Positions 8,831 to 17,548 are shown, counted from the stretch's first letter. The stretch: DNA of 64,000 bases from Candidatus Nitrotoga fabula (GCF_905221025.1 NZ_CAJNBL010000041.1:62001-126000); one strand, 5' to 3'. The notes: generated from the letters alone by a model not told the origin. Numbers and translations: made by a program.

Positions 8831-9161
8831 AGGATAAAACATGGCTGGATCGCTCCGGATGCCGGGAGCGTTTTCAGGTAGCGCACATTATACAGAGTTG
8901 CTTCGCAGGTTAGCAAAAACATCGTCAGTTTATGCTTCCGGGCGGGGGAAATTCCCGGCATGGCCACAGTACGAAATAATTTTCGTTCCGGCTGGCGTTA
9001 AAGTTCTTGACATATTTGGAATCAGGCACGTAGTATGCTGCTCTGAGCCTGTCAGATTTGGAGTATGGGCAGGCTTCGTAAAAGCTTGTGGCGTAGAAGA
9101 GAGGCCGGCCTTGATTCTATTTTACTAATCTAGCGTGTTTTATAATTTGAAGGAGCTCCTC
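8831..9161. other. Intergenic stretch with promoter of the first small exported protein
   Basis: No credible gene is present; a 95-residue frame here lacks a ribosome-binding site and protein-like composition. The stretch must hold the promoter of the leftward tRNA-Leu. It also contains the likely promoter of the gene starting at 9162. Confidence 0.5.
9007..9036 (+). promoter_or_regulatory. Sigma-70-like promoter candidate
   Basis: TTGACA at 9007-9012 and TAGTAT at 9031-9036 are separated by 18 bases. This is a perfect -35 box with a fair -10 box. The transcript would have a leader of about 120 bases before the exported-protein gene at 9162. Confidence 0.5.
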
Positions 9162-9629
9162 ATGAAAAAGAATATTATTGGTTTAGCTGTTGCTTCCTGT
9201 TTTGCATTTGGCGCATCTGTGGCCATGGCGCAACCTGCCATTACCCCTGCGATGGAAGCGGACAAAGCCGTTCCATTTTCCGGAAAAGGCCTGAACACTC
9301 CATGGAACTGCTGCAAGCAGTATGAAGGGCAGACCGGCGAGCGTGATCAACCTGCCCAGAAGCATGCCCCCGGAGCCAAAATAAACCACAGTCAGGCGCA
9401 AAGCTTTAAAGTGGATCCTGGCTACAAGAACGACGATGGCAATCGCTTGCCAGAATTCAGAAGACCAGGTACCAATACCGCATCTTCCGAGCCAACCGAT
9501 ACCGCCAAATATGGTGCCGGCAGGGATGCAGCAAAAACCGGAAATCCAGAAGGAACCGGGGATACCCTGGGCAAAAGCCACTTTGATGCCAATTCCCATC
9601 AAAAACAGTGGACCAGCAATCCTAGCTAA
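9162..9629 (+). CDS. Small exported polar protein with conserved signal peptide
   Basis: A 155-aa protein of unknown function. ATG 9162 follows the strong ribosome-binding site AAGGAG. The first 25 residues form a clear Sec signal peptide (MKKNIIGLAVASCFAFGASVAMA). The mature part is hydrophilic and probably disordered, rich in Gly, Asn, Pro, Lys and Asp. It has a CC pair in NTPWNCCKQYEGQ and no domain I recognise. A 25-base DNA block in the signal region (9182-9206) is identical to one in the exported His-rich protein gene at 15962-15986, which links the two. A strong terminator follows. Probably periplasmic or secreted. Confidence 0.75.
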   Translation: MKKNIIGLAVASCFAFGASVAMAQPAITPAMEADKAVPFSGKGLNTPWNCCKQYEGQTGERDQPAQKHAPGAKINHSQAQSFKVDPGYKNDDGNRLPEFRRPGTNTASSEPTDTAKYGAGRDAAKTGNPEGTGDTLGKSHFDANSHQKQWTSNPS

Positions 9630-9652
9630 TCTGCAAATGATTTTGTAGTTTT

Positions 9653-9682
9653 TCAGGCCAGATTTTATCTGGCCTGTTTTTT
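9653..9682 (+). terminator. Rho-independent terminator
   Basis: A perfect 8-bp stem (CAGGCCAG / CTGGCCTG) with a 7-base loop is followed directly by seven T residues. It lies 23 bases after the exported-protein gene. Confidence 0.85.
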
Positions 9683-9776
9683 TAGCATCTGCATTTTCTG
9701 CGGGGAGCAGCGCAGAAAACTTCTTTTCTACTCCATTTCATTGGCTGCCTGGCAGACGCTGCACCAAAAATCAGGT

Positions 9777-10514
9777 TTACTGTTCCAGCCAGATGAAGGT
9801 TCCCATTCTTCCGGTCACGTTATCGCGCCGGAAAGAAAAAAATTTTTTACTGTCGGTATAGGTGCATAGTCCGCCTCCGTACACGCGCGTAATTCCCAGG
9901 TCGCTCAGGCGCAGGCGCGCCAGATGATAGATGTCGGCGAGCCATTTTCCGGGCAAATTCTGGCGGAAGGCAGCGGCAGCCTGAGGATTTTTGGCAATGA
10001 ATTCGGCGCGCACCTCATCTCCGACTTCAAAGGCATTTGCGCCAATTGCTGGGCCCATCCAGGCCATCAGGGCATGGCCGGGTTCATCCATTGCGTATGC
10101 GGTCTGTTCGATCACTCCATCGCACAGGCCGCGCCAGCCTGCATGCACGGCGCTGACCACGCTGCCCCTGTCGTTGCACAGCAGTACCGGCAGGCAGTCG
10201 GCTGTCATGGCCACGCAAACCGAACCGGGCTGGGAAGATATGCTGGCATCGGCCTTGACAGGCTGGGTTGCATGGTCCGCATCCGCTACCGTTATGCCAT
10301 GCACCTGCTGCAGCCATAACGGCTCTCCGGGAAGAACAGTCTGCAGCAGTTCGCGGTTGCGTGTCACGGCAACGGGATCATCCCCTACGTAGCTACTGAG
10401 GTTGAAACTGTCGTATGGAGCGGCACTGATGCCGCCGTTGCGCGTGGTTTGGAGTGCCCTGACGTTTTTCGGGGCTGGCCATTCTGGGATGATGCACTGT
10501 TCAAGCAGACTCAT
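9777..10514 (-). CDS. pgeF: PgeF/YfiH family protein (multicopper-oxidase-fold purine nucleoside phosphorylase / peptidoglycan editing factor)
   Basis: A 245-aa member of the YfiH/DUF152 family, described as purine nucleoside phosphorylases/adenosine deaminases and, in E. coli, as an editing factor for UDP-MurNAc-L-Ser. The metal-site motifs are present: QQVHGITV, MTADCLPVLL and SAVHAGWRGL give the His-Cys-His set. The gene overlaps the 3' end of rluD by 14 bases; rluD-pgeF is a widespread operon pair downstream of the bamD region. Length is normal for the family. Confidence 0.9.
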   Translation of the reverse strand: MSLLEQCIIPEWPAPKNVRALQTTRNGGISAAPYDSFNLSSYVGDDPVAVTRNRELLQTVLPGEPLWLQQVHGITVADADHATQPVKADASISSQPGSVCVAMTADCLPVLLCNDRGSVVSAVHAGWRGLCDGVIEQTAYAMDEPGHALMAWMGPAIGANAFEVGDEVRAEFIAKNPQAAAAFRQNLPGKWLADIYHLARLRLSDLGITRVYGGGLCTYTDSKKFFSFRRDNVTGRMGTFIWLEQ

Positions 10515-11517
10515 TTTTTGCGTTCCTGATTTCGTTGAGCAAGTGGGCCATGTCGGCCGGTATCGGTGCCTGCCATTCCAGCCATAGCCCGGTTGCCGGG
10601 TGCTCCAGGCCTAGCCGGGTTGCATGCAGTGCCTGGCGAGGAAAGGAAGCCAGGATCGGATGCATCCGGGGCGGGCATTTCTGCACACCCCGGATATATA
10701 CGCTGTCACCAACCAGCGGATGGGACAGGTGGGCAAGATGGACGCGAATCTGGTGGGTGCGCCCGGTTTCCAGTTTGCAGCGCAGCAGGGTGCATCCGGG
10801 AAAGCTTTCTGCGATCGTGTAATGTGTAACCGCAGGCTTTCCTTCCGCCACAATGGCCATTTTGGTGCGCTGTACGGGATGGCGACCCAGGGGGGCGTTT
10901 ACCGTCCCTTCCCGCTGCATCTCACCATGGACCAGCGCGTAATATTCGCGCTGCACGCTGCGCGCCTGCAACTGGCGTACCAAACCGGTCTGTGCGACCA
11001 GGGTTTTTGCAACCACCAGCAAGCCGCTGGTATCTTTGTCCAGCCTGTGTACAATACCTACGCGCGGTATTCCGGCAAGTGGCGGCGCATGATGCAGCAA
11101 GGCATTCAGCAGAGTACCCTGCCAATTGCCGCTGCCGGGATGCACGACCAGGCCAGCTGGTTTGTTGATGACCAGAATGCTTTCGTCTTCGTGCCGGATG
11201 TCCAGCCCGATTTCCTCGGCCTGATAGGGTTGTTCGGCTGGGCTGACCTGCGGCGTGACTTCAATGGTTTCGCCGCCCCACACTTTCTGTCTGGGGGTTG
11301 CATCAGCGCCGTCAAGCTTAACCTGCTGCCTTACGATCCAGTCCTGCAGGCGGCTGCGCGAATATTCGGGCAGCAGCCTGGCTAAAACCTGGTCAAGGCG
11401 CATCCCGGCATATTCATCGGATACCCGGAATAAAAGTGGTACAGTCTTCGTTGCAAGCTGGCTAGGTGCGGCAAGGTTTGCGGTATAATCAGGCAATATT
11501 TTTATGGATGTATCCAT
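10501..11517 (-). CDS. rluD: 23S rRNA pseudouridine synthase RluD
   Basis: Forms pseudouridines in helix 69 of 23S rRNA (1911/1915/1917). It has an N-terminal S4 RNA-binding domain (MRLDQVLARLLPEYSRSRLQ) and an RluA-type catalytic domain with the signature HRLDKDTSGLLVVAKT, which contains the catalytic Asp. ATG 11517 gives 338 aa. An upstream in-frame ATG at 11589 lies inside bamD and is unlikely. The ATG at 11517 overlaps the start codon of the divergent bamD, so a shorter start closer to the S4 domain is possible. Cotranscribed with pgeF, as the 14-base overlap shows. Confidence 0.9.
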   Translation of the reverse strand: MDTSIKILPDYTANLAAPSQLATKTVPLLFRVSDEYAGMRLDQVLARLLPEYSRSRLQDWIVRQQVKLDGADATPRQKVWGGETIEVTPQVSPAEQPYQAEEIGLDIRHEDESILVINKPAGLVVHPGSGNWQGTLLNALLHHAPPLAGIPRVGIVHRLDKDTSGLLVVAKTLVAQTGLVRQLQARSVQREYYALVHGEMQREGTVNAPLGRHPVQRTKMAIVAEGKPAVTHYTIAESFPGCTLLRCKLETGRTHQIRVHLAHLSHPLVGDSVYIRGVQKCPPRMHPILASFPRQALHATRLGLEHPATGLWLEWQAPIPADMAHLLNEIRNAKNESA

Positions 11518-12325
11518 GCGACTCAGTTTAACTTTATTTCTGGTGCTCATGCTAAGTGCATGCAGTATTTTTTCCTCGAAGGATGACAAATCTGCGAAAA
11601 CCGATGAAGCTGAGGAAATTTATGCGAAGGCCAAGGAGCAGATGGAACGTGCGGATTATACTGCCGCCATCAAGCATTTTGAAACCCTGCAGTCACGCTT
11701 TCCCTATGGACGCTATGCGCAGCAGGCGCAGATGGAAACTGCCTATGCCTATTACAAGCTGAACGAGACGGAATCCGCGCTTTCCGCTGCGGATCGCTAC
11801 ATCAAGCAATACCCGAACAGTCCCGGCGTGGATTATCTTTATTACCTGAAAGGACTGGTCAATTTCGATGATGATCTTGGCTACTTTGGCTATGTGGCGG
11901 AAGAAATTCAGCCGGACATGTCCGAGCGCAATCCCAAGGCTCCGCGTGAGGCATTCGATGCTTTCAATGAGCTGATTACCCGTTTCCCGAACAGCAAATA
12001 TACGCCGGATGCAAAGGTGCGCATGCAGTATCTGGTGAATGCTCTGGCGCGGCACGAAACGCAGATTGCCGGGTATTACCTGCGCCGTGGGGCTTATGTT
12101 GGCGCGCTCAATCGTGCCAACGCGGTGCTGATTGATTATCCGATGACCCCGGCTACGCTGGATGCGTTGCAGATCATGATACAGGCCTATGACGGGATGG
12201 GCATGAAAGAATTGCGTGACGATACGCAGCGCGTCCTGGACCTGAATGTTGCGAAGGGCGGCCTGAAGCCGGCTATCCAGCAATCTGCGGCGCACAAGAA
12301 ACCATGGTGGAATTTCTGGAAATAG
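11516..12325 (+). CDS. bamD: Outer membrane protein assembly factor BamD (lipoprotein)
   Basis: Essential lipoprotein of the BAM complex that folds beta-barrel proteins into the outer membrane. From ATG 11516 it is 269 aa with a lipoprotein signal peptide ending in the lipobox LSAC (Cys about 16 residues in). An alternative ATG lies at 11504. Tetratricopeptide repeats follow, with typical stretches AIKHFETLQSRFPYGRYAQQ, DRYIKQYPNSPGVDYLYYLK and FNELITRFPNSKYTPDA. A TATAAT box at 11484-11489 may be its -10 element. It is divergent from rluD, the usual arrangement. Confidence 0.95.
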   Translation: MRLSLTLFLVLMLSACSIFSSKDDKSAKTDEAEEIYAKAKEQMERADYTAAIKHFETLQSRFPYGRYAQQAQMETAYAYYKLNETESALSAADRYIKQYPNSPGVDYLYYLKGLVNFDDDLGYFGYVAEEIQPDMSERNPKAPREAFDAFNELITRFPNSKYTPDAKVRMQYLVNALARHETQIAGYYLRRGAYVGALNRANAVLIDYPMTPATLDALQIMIQAYDGMGMKELRDDTQRVLDLNVAKGGLKPAIQQSAAHKKPWWNFWK

Positions 12326-12508
12326 GATTTCAGGTTTGCCGGGAACCTGCTGATGTCTTGCGGTTTTCTGGGCATGCGGAGGACAGGAACCCGCTTCGAG
12401 CCATTCGGTGAGCCGGTTTATCCGGATAACCGGGGCCGGAGGTAAGCCGGGGGTGGAGCGAGTGATGCTGCATGATGGGTTATCCGTTCATTATGCAAGG
12501 AACAGCCT

Positions 12509-13051
12509 ATGAAATTTTGCCCTGAATGCAGCTCTCCGGTTGAATTGCGTTGTCCGCCCAGTGACAATCGCATGCGTCATGTGTGCATTTCCTGCGCTAC
12601 GATACATTATCAGAATCCGAAGCTGATCATTGGCAGTATTCCTGAATGGGAAGATGGACGTATACTGTTGTGTCGTCGTGCAATTGAACCGCGTTATGGG
12701 CTGTGGACCTTGCCTGCCGGTTTTATGGAAAACGGGGAGACAACCGCAGAGGCAGCCATTCGCGAGACTATGGAAGAAGCGACTGCACGCATTGAATTGG
12801 GCGAGTTATATTCCATGTTTAATCTCCCTTATATCAATCAGGTGCATATGCTGTTCCGCGCAAAGCTTCTGGATCTGAATTTCTTTCCCGGACCGGAAAG
12901 CCTGCAAGTCGAGCTGTTTGCGGAACAGGATATTCCGTGGGATACCCTTGCTTTCCGGCCGGTCCATTTCACCTTGCGGCATTATTTTTCTGACCGTAAA
13001 AGCAATCAGTTCCAGTTCCGGATCCGTGATCTGGCACCCGCTCAGCGTTAG
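12509..13051 (+). CDS. NUDIX hydrolase with N-terminal zinc ribbon
   Basis: A 180-aa hydrolase of a nucleoside diphosphate linked compound, substrate unknown. The N-terminus has two Cys pairs (MKFCPEC ... HVCISC) forming a zinc ribbon. The NUDIX box lies at about residues 71-93, with the pattern G-F-M-E-x-G-E-T-x-E-A-A-x-R-E-T-x-E-E-A. It resembles the zinc-ribbon NUDIX proteins related to NudC (NADH/NAD-RNA decapping), but it is shorter than NudC (about 260 aa). It stands alone between bamD and the exported-protein genes. Confidence 0.85.
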   Translation: MKFCPECSSPVELRCPPSDNRMRHVCISCATIHYQNPKLIIGSIPEWEDGRILLCRRAIEPRYGLWTLPAGFMENGETTAEAAIRETMEEATARIELGELYSMFNLPYINQVHMLFRAKLLDLNFFPGPESLQVELFAEQDIPWDTLAFRPVHFTLRHYFSDRKSNQFQFRIRDLAPAQR

Positions 13052-13474
13052 CTATTGCAATTGCCCGGATGATGCAATCCCTGTTTTGCTTTACTTTGAG
13101 GGTGGGTCGTTATTCCGGGAATAATGCAGGTATTCTCAGGTTCAGAGCGGAAACAGCTGTCCCTTGACCGGCTCTGGTTGGAAGAATTGATTCAAAGGGA
13201 AGTTGAACAAATTGCCTTATAGGATTTGCCTATATGCAGATATAATGAACCGCGCAGCATGGTGCATGGGCAGGATGATAGACTGCTGGCAAAGTGCGCG
13301 GGTTTCAGGTTGGTGGGTCTGGGTAATTGCCTGGTTCTTGTTTTTCATGTGGATATTTGATCAATTTTGATTGAAATTTGCCGGGATATGTGGTTTCATG
13401 AAATGGGAATCACGAAGGGCGATACCGTATTATTTAAATTTAATAATTTGATAAGTAGATAAATGGAGTTGCAT
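13052..13474. other. Gene-free leader region
   Basis: About 420 bases without a credible frame or RNA gene. A TATAAT at about 13237-13242 could be a -10 box, but no good -35 box is spaced to it. The last 60 bases are AT-rich, ahead of the exported EF-hand gene. Confidence 0.4.
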
Positions 13475-13849
13475 ATGAAAAAAACTGTAAATTGTCTTGC
13501 CATCCTGTCAAGCTTTGTATTGGGCGCTTCGTTTTCCTACGCAGGCGGCACTGGCCCGCAGGATGGCGCGATGCATGGAAGAATGCACGGAAAAATGCAA
13601 GGAGACATGCATATCAAAATGCACAGGGAAATGTACAAGGCCATGGATTCGGATGGAGATGGTGCCATCAGCAGCAGTGAATTTGATGCTTTTCATGCAA
13701 ACAAATTCAGGGAAATGGATGTAAATGGGGATGGCCGGATCACATCGGATGAAATGATAATGCACAGAAGAAAAGGCAAAGGTGCTGCTCCAGGGAAAAC
13801 CGAAGAGGCCCCTGGAAAGTTCGATTACTACAAAACCAGGAAGCTGTAA
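13475..13849 (+). CDS. Exported EF-hand protein with Met/His-rich repeats
   Basis: A 124-aa exported protein, function unknown. ATG 13475 follows GGAG at a suitable distance; an ATG at 13463 is the alternative. A Sec signal peptide (MKKTVNCLAILSSFVLGASFSYA) leads into a Met/His repeat tract, with MHGRMHGKMQGDMHIKMHRE at about residues 33-52, of the kind that binds copper or silver. Two EF-hand loops follow, DSDGDGAISSSE and DVNGDGRITSDE, both with complete calcium-ligand patterns. The C-terminus is FDYYKTRKL. It shares its first 19 bases with the next exported gene at 14361 and a similar tail, so they are probably related cassettes with different middles. Confidence 0.8.
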   Translation: MKKTVNCLAILSSFVLGASFSYAGGTGPQDGAMHGRMHGKMQGDMHIKMHREMYKAMDSDGDGAISSSEFDAFHANKFREMDVNGDGRITSDEMIMHRRKGKGAAPGKTEEAPGKFDYYKTRKL

Positions 13850-14360
13850 ACTGCGGTGCTCCGAAGACGGGGCACCAGAGTTTTTCCGGACGTATTCTGA
13901 AGTTGTAGAAAAATCCAGCCTTGCTCTGTTCAGGCCAGCATTCTGCTGGCCTGAACATTTGTAGCATGTATATTCAGTGCATATATTTGCGAATCGCGGT
14001 GTGTACCTGCTTTGCGGTAGGCGTTTGCAATCAAGCAGCGGATACATTTTAACTGGCTGTCTGGCACCGGAAGTGGTCGAGAGTGGCTTCTGCTGGTGAT
14101 TAAAAATTTTCCCACATTGGTATATATGAATGTTAAAATCAACAAGCAATATTGGTCGTGTGGCTGAATGATCGGCTGATTTGCAGTTTGTTCAATTCGT
14201 TTTTTGTAAAAGCTGTTTTGGTTTGTCTCGATCTGGAGAACTTGTCTCGTTTGTTTTTTGCAGGGTGTTCTGATTCAGAACAGGATTTTCCCGGAGAACG
14301 CAGACAGGCACCATTTCCTTTTCCCGGAATTATTTTTTTAATTTATCAACGGAGTTAAAA
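13850..14360. other. Gene-free stretch between two exported-protein genes
   Basis: About 510 bases with no credible coding frame. The only clear structure is the hairpin at 13927-13957. The last 40 bases before 14361 are T-rich and end with the GGAG ribosome-binding site of the Ser-rich protein. Confidence 0.45.
13927..13957. terminator. Perfect 14-bp hairpin after the EF-hand gene
   Basis: TGTTCAGGCCAGCA (13927-13940) and its exact complement (13944-13957) flank a 3-base loop. The T run after it is weak (TTT), so it may be a terminator or an RNA-stability structure. Its core CAGGCCAG/CTGGCCTG is the same as the stem of the terminator at 9653-9682. Confidence 0.6.
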
Positions 14361-14723
14361 ATGAAAAAAACTGTAAATTATTTGGCGATCTTATCCTGTT
14401 CTGTCCTGGGGATCACGCTGGCTCATGCGGATGGGTATGATGGTCATCATTTAAAACCATACCCAACGTATCCTGCGTCTTCGTCTTCTTCGATGCCTTC
14501 TTCGTCAATGTCTTCTACATCGAAGCCTGCTTCATCGAAGTCTTTTTCATCGGGATCTTCTGCATCTACGTCGTCTGCTGCTTCCTATAAAACATCTTCT
14601 TTCGGCCCGGTTTCTTCCGAATATTACAAAACGGGTCCGATTGTGAATGTGCCAGGTGCGGATGCCTCGAAGGGAGGAGCAGCAGTCGCCCCATCTGATT
14701 ATTATAAAACTTACAGGCTCTAA
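14361..14723 (+). CDS. Exported Ser-rich low-complexity protein with YYKT motifs
   Basis: A 120-aa exported protein, not assignable to a family. GGAG lies 9 bases upstream of ATG 14361. The signal peptide MKKTVNYLAILSCSVLGITLAHA closely matches that of the protein at 13475. The mature chain opens with a His/Tyr/Pro stretch. A Ser-rich segment of about 45 residues follows (14478-14600), built from degenerate TCT/TCG-rich triplet repeats. The motif EYYKT appears in the middle and DYYKTYRL at the C-terminus, like the FDYYKTRKL tail of the EF-hand protein. The shared ends suggest a targeting or attachment role for the tail, but this is inference. Confidence 0.7.
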   Translation: MKKTVNYLAILSCSVLGITLAHADGYDGHHLKPYPTYPASSSSSMPSSSMSSTSKPASSKSFSSGSSASTSSAASYKTSSFGPVSSEYYKTGPIVNVPGADASKGGAAVAPSDYYKTYRL

Positions 14724-15941
14724 ACAGGTTTTGTTATTTTTTCAGCGGGATAGCGCTTCCAGCTGAAGTTGGCGGCAAGAATTCGGACACGGATCTTTCA
14801 TTCCTGCGTGTGTTCCAATAATTTCATTGGACCATGGCATGCCGGGAGCAGTCAGATGTCTGCATCCATGAAAAATTGCCGCCAGAATGCGCTCAGGATT
14901 ATTTCCTCCAGCGTATCCAATCCATGTTTGGCTGATGAATGACGCACCATATATTCTGGATTTTTCGGAATTCATGGTTTTCTGTTTTAATCCACGGGAT
15001 ATGAATTTATCCCGTTCTGTTTTTTTAGTGGACAGGGATATTTTGTCGGTTAACCAGCAACAGAATATGCAATTCATTTATTCAGCACAAGATTTTTCCT
15101 GAAACGGGTCATGCCAGTCGGCTGATTGTCCAGCCTGAACCGGATGCATTCCACCCCCCCCTTTTTCGCGTGTGTTCTCCCCGTAATGCTCATTTCCTGC
15201 TGTATGCGCTCTGCGCAAGGCTGGTTGTTTTTTATTCCAGGCAGAATGCTGTAGAGGGAGCCGTGTCCTACTGAATCAGGCCTGCAGGTTTGTATCCCGC
15301 AAGGCGGAGATTCGAGTGTTTCCATAGAGATTTAAAGCATTTATGTGGGTTATTTCATTTGCTTGTTTACTTTTTATTGCGGTCATCCTATTATGCAATC
15401 CTCACCTGCATTTATAAGCGAAGGGGAGGCGAGTTGGCTTAAGTGGGGCTGAAGTTGAAAATGGTCATCATTTAATGGCACCTGGCAGACTCCATGATGT
15501 TGATCATTTGTGGTGTGAGAAGATGCATGCAGTAATGTCTGTAGGCGGAGAAACTGTGGTTAGTTGTTTTCGTTTGCAGATCGCTTGATTTACACATAAC
15601 TATGCGGATTATGTAATCTGATCAAATAGTCATGGTATTGCAGTTGAAGCATGATGTTACGCTTCTGCTTTTGATTCGGATTGGAAAAAGGAGTGATCAG
15701 GAGAATACTTTATACGTATGTTTTTTTCTGTAGCCGGTGAATCCTGGTTGTAGTACTGATCATATGGTGAAGGTTGAGTCTGCTTGAATGAGCCAGACGG
15801 GTGCTATGAGAAGCGGTACAGGGTTTGCGTCCATGATGATTATTTGCGTGCGTAATGTAATATAAGAAGTTTGCAGGTGTGAGGTGCAGTTCATGCCCGT
15901 TCAACTATCCTCGTACGATTTGATATTTTAAGGAGCTTATA
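14724..15941. other. 1.2-kb gene-poor region
   Basis: No open frame here has a ribosome-binding site and protein-like composition. The longest (111 codons, minus strand, 14742-15077) has no recognisable motif. I also found no tRNA, no strong terminator and no clear repeat. The region is unusually long for this compact genome and may contain a small RNA or decayed sequence. Confidence 0.5.
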
Positions 15942-16370
15942 ATGAAGAAATCTGTTTTGACTTTAGCTGTTGCTTCCTGTTTTGCACTGGGCTTCTCCAT
16001 GGCCCAGGCTTCAAGCCATTCCCATGAGCATTCAACCGCGGATGAGCATGGCGATGCACACGGACATGGTTCCAGCCTTCCTTACGCCGGCCATACCGAT
16101 CTGACCGGTCAGACACATAATGTCAAGGTGGGTGCAGATGGCGTTCGCCTGCCATACAACATGGCTCAGGACAAGCCAAGCGTGAGCGATGCACAGAATG
16201 GCGTAAGACCTGTTCGCGGCGCAGCGAATCCTATGTTTGCATACAAGAATACACCTAAGACAAGGGTTGAACCTGACGCAACCTGGGGTATGAGCGGAAC
16301 CAACCGTCCAGCCGGTGCCAATCACAATAACTATATCCATAGTTATGGTGGCGGTTATAACGCAAGGTAA
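15942..16370 (+). CDS. Exported His-rich small protein
   Basis: A 142-aa exported protein of unknown function. AAGGAG precedes ATG 15942 at 8 bases. The Sec signal peptide (MKKSVLTLAVASCFALGFSMAQA) has a 25-base DNA block identical to the gene at 9162. Directly after the cleavage site is a His-rich stretch, SSHSHEHSTADEHGDAHGHG (about residues 24-43), a likely metal-binding segment for Zn, Ni or Cu. The rest is Gly/Asn/Pro-rich, with no domain I recognise, ending YIHSYGGGYNAR. A GC-rich hairpin follows. Confidence 0.75.
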   Translation: MKKSVLTLAVASCFALGFSMAQASSHSHEHSTADEHGDAHGHGSSLPYAGHTDLTGQTHNVKVGADGVRLPYNMAQDKPSVSDAQNGVRPVRGAANPMFAYKNTPKTRVEPDATWGMSGTNRPAGANHNNYIHSYGGGYNAR

Positions 16371-16409
16371 TATGGGGTGATTTCTCTTCAGGAATCCTGA
16401 AGTGAACGG

Positions 16410-16429
16410 GGCCGGCAGCAATGCCGGCC
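16410..16429 (+). terminator. GC-rich hairpin after the His-rich protein gene
   Basis: A perfect 8-bp stem (GGCCGGCA / TGCCGGCC) encloses a GCAA tetraloop and is followed by the T-rich TTCTGCTTT. A second inverted repeat, CTTCAGGA-A-TCCTGAAG, lies just upstream at 16386-16402. Probably the transcription terminator. Confidence 0.65.
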
Positions 16430-16609
16430 TTCTGCTTTCAGGCAGGAATATTTTTTATAGTGGCCGTAATCTGCAACTCCAGAGTGGGTTCCAGCGATGC
16501 CTGTGGATGATCCTGCGTAATCCCGTTCTGTTCATGATCTTCCGCAACCATAAGTTTCATTGCATGCAAGCGCCGCTTGCAAGCCCTGGATTTCAGGAAT
16601 AGGGCAGCC

Positions 16610-17548
16610 TTATATTGCCCCAGCCTGATGCGCCTGTTCATCAGCATGATAGCTGCTGCGAACCATGGGCCCGCAGGCTGCATGGGAAAACCCCATCTCC
16701 AGGGCGGTCTGTTCAAATTTTTTAAAGGTGTCCGGGGTGGCATAACGAAGCACTGGCAGGTGGCCTTCCGAAGGCTGCAAATACTGCCCCAGCGTGAGCA
16801 TCTGCACACCATGCTCGCGCATGTCCTTCATGACCTGCAGCACTTCCTCGTCGGTTTCGCCCAGACCCAGCATCAGTCCGGATTTGGTGATTACCTGCGG
16901 GAAGCGTGCCTTGAAATCCTTTAACAGCCTGAGCGAGTGATGGTAGTCGGCCCCCGGGCGGGCCAGCTTGTACAGGCGGGGTACGGTTTCCATATTGTGA
17001 TTCAGGACATCGGGCAGGCAGTGGCCAAGAATGTCGAGCGCGGTTTCCAGGCGACCGCGAAAATCCGGTACCAGGGTTTCCAGTCGGGTTGCGGGGGAAA
17101 CCGCGCGAATGGCGGACAGGCAGTCGACGAAATGCTGGGCCCCTCCATCCCGCAGATCATCGCGGTCCACACTGGTAATCACCACATATTTCAGTTTCAA
17201 AACGGCAATGGAACGGGCTAGATGGGCAGGTTCATCCGGGTCGGGTGGCAGCGGTTTGCCGTGCCCTACGTCGCAGAAGGGACAGCGCCGCGTGCACAGG
17301 TCGCCCAGTATCATGAAAGTGGCCGTGCCCTTGCTGAAGCATTCTCCAATGTTGGGGCAGGAAGCTTCCTCGCACACCGTATGCAATTTGTGTTCACGCA
17401 GCAGGCGTTTGACATCATGGTAGCCCTGGCCGCTACCGGATTTTACCCGTATCCATTCCGGCTTGCGCAGTCTTTGCTCCAGCTGGACGATTTTGATCGG
17501 GTTGCGTGCTGTTTTGGCTGCGCCGGTCTGTTTTTCTCGGATGGTCAT
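16610..17548 (-). CDS. lipA: Lipoyl synthase
   Basis: Radical-SAM enzyme that inserts two sulfurs into protein-bound octanoyl groups. The 312 aa show both clusters: the auxiliary 4Fe-4S ligands in [12 protein letters not shown] (C-x4-C-x5-C) and the radical-SAM motif CTRRCPFC (C-x3-C-x2-C). The C-terminal RSSY, which supplies a serine ligand to the auxiliary cluster, is present in [12 protein letters not shown]. It is the last gene of the leftward run dacC-dat-ybeD-lipB-lipA, 126 bp after lipB. Length is standard. Confidence 0.97.
   Translation of the reverse strand: MTIREKQTGAAKTARNPIKIVQLEQRLRKPEWIRVKSGSGQGYHDVKRLLREHKLHTVCEEASCPNIGECFSKGTATFMILGDLCTRRCPFCDVGHGKPLPPDPDEPAHLARSIAVLKLKYVVITSVDRDDLRDGGAQHFVDCLSAIRAVSPATRLETLVPDFRGRLETALDILGHCLPDVLNHNMETVPRLYKLARPGADYHHSLRLLKDFKARFPQVITKSGLMLGLGETDEEVLQVMKDMREHGVQMLTLGQYLQPSEGHLPVLRYATPDTFKKFEQTALEMGFSHAACGPMVRSSYHADEQAHQAGAI

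Noticed and set aside
8841-9128. 95-codon plus-strand frame after tRNA-Leu
   Set aside because: Contains the likely promoter of the next gene; no ribosome-binding site or domain.
10624-11385. 253-codon plus-strand frame inside rluD
   Set aside because: Antisense to the S4 and catalytic domains of rluD; no ribosome-binding site and no motif.
14742-15077. 111-codon minus-strand frame in the gene-poor region
   Set aside because: No ribosome-binding site, mixed composition and no motif; likely chance.
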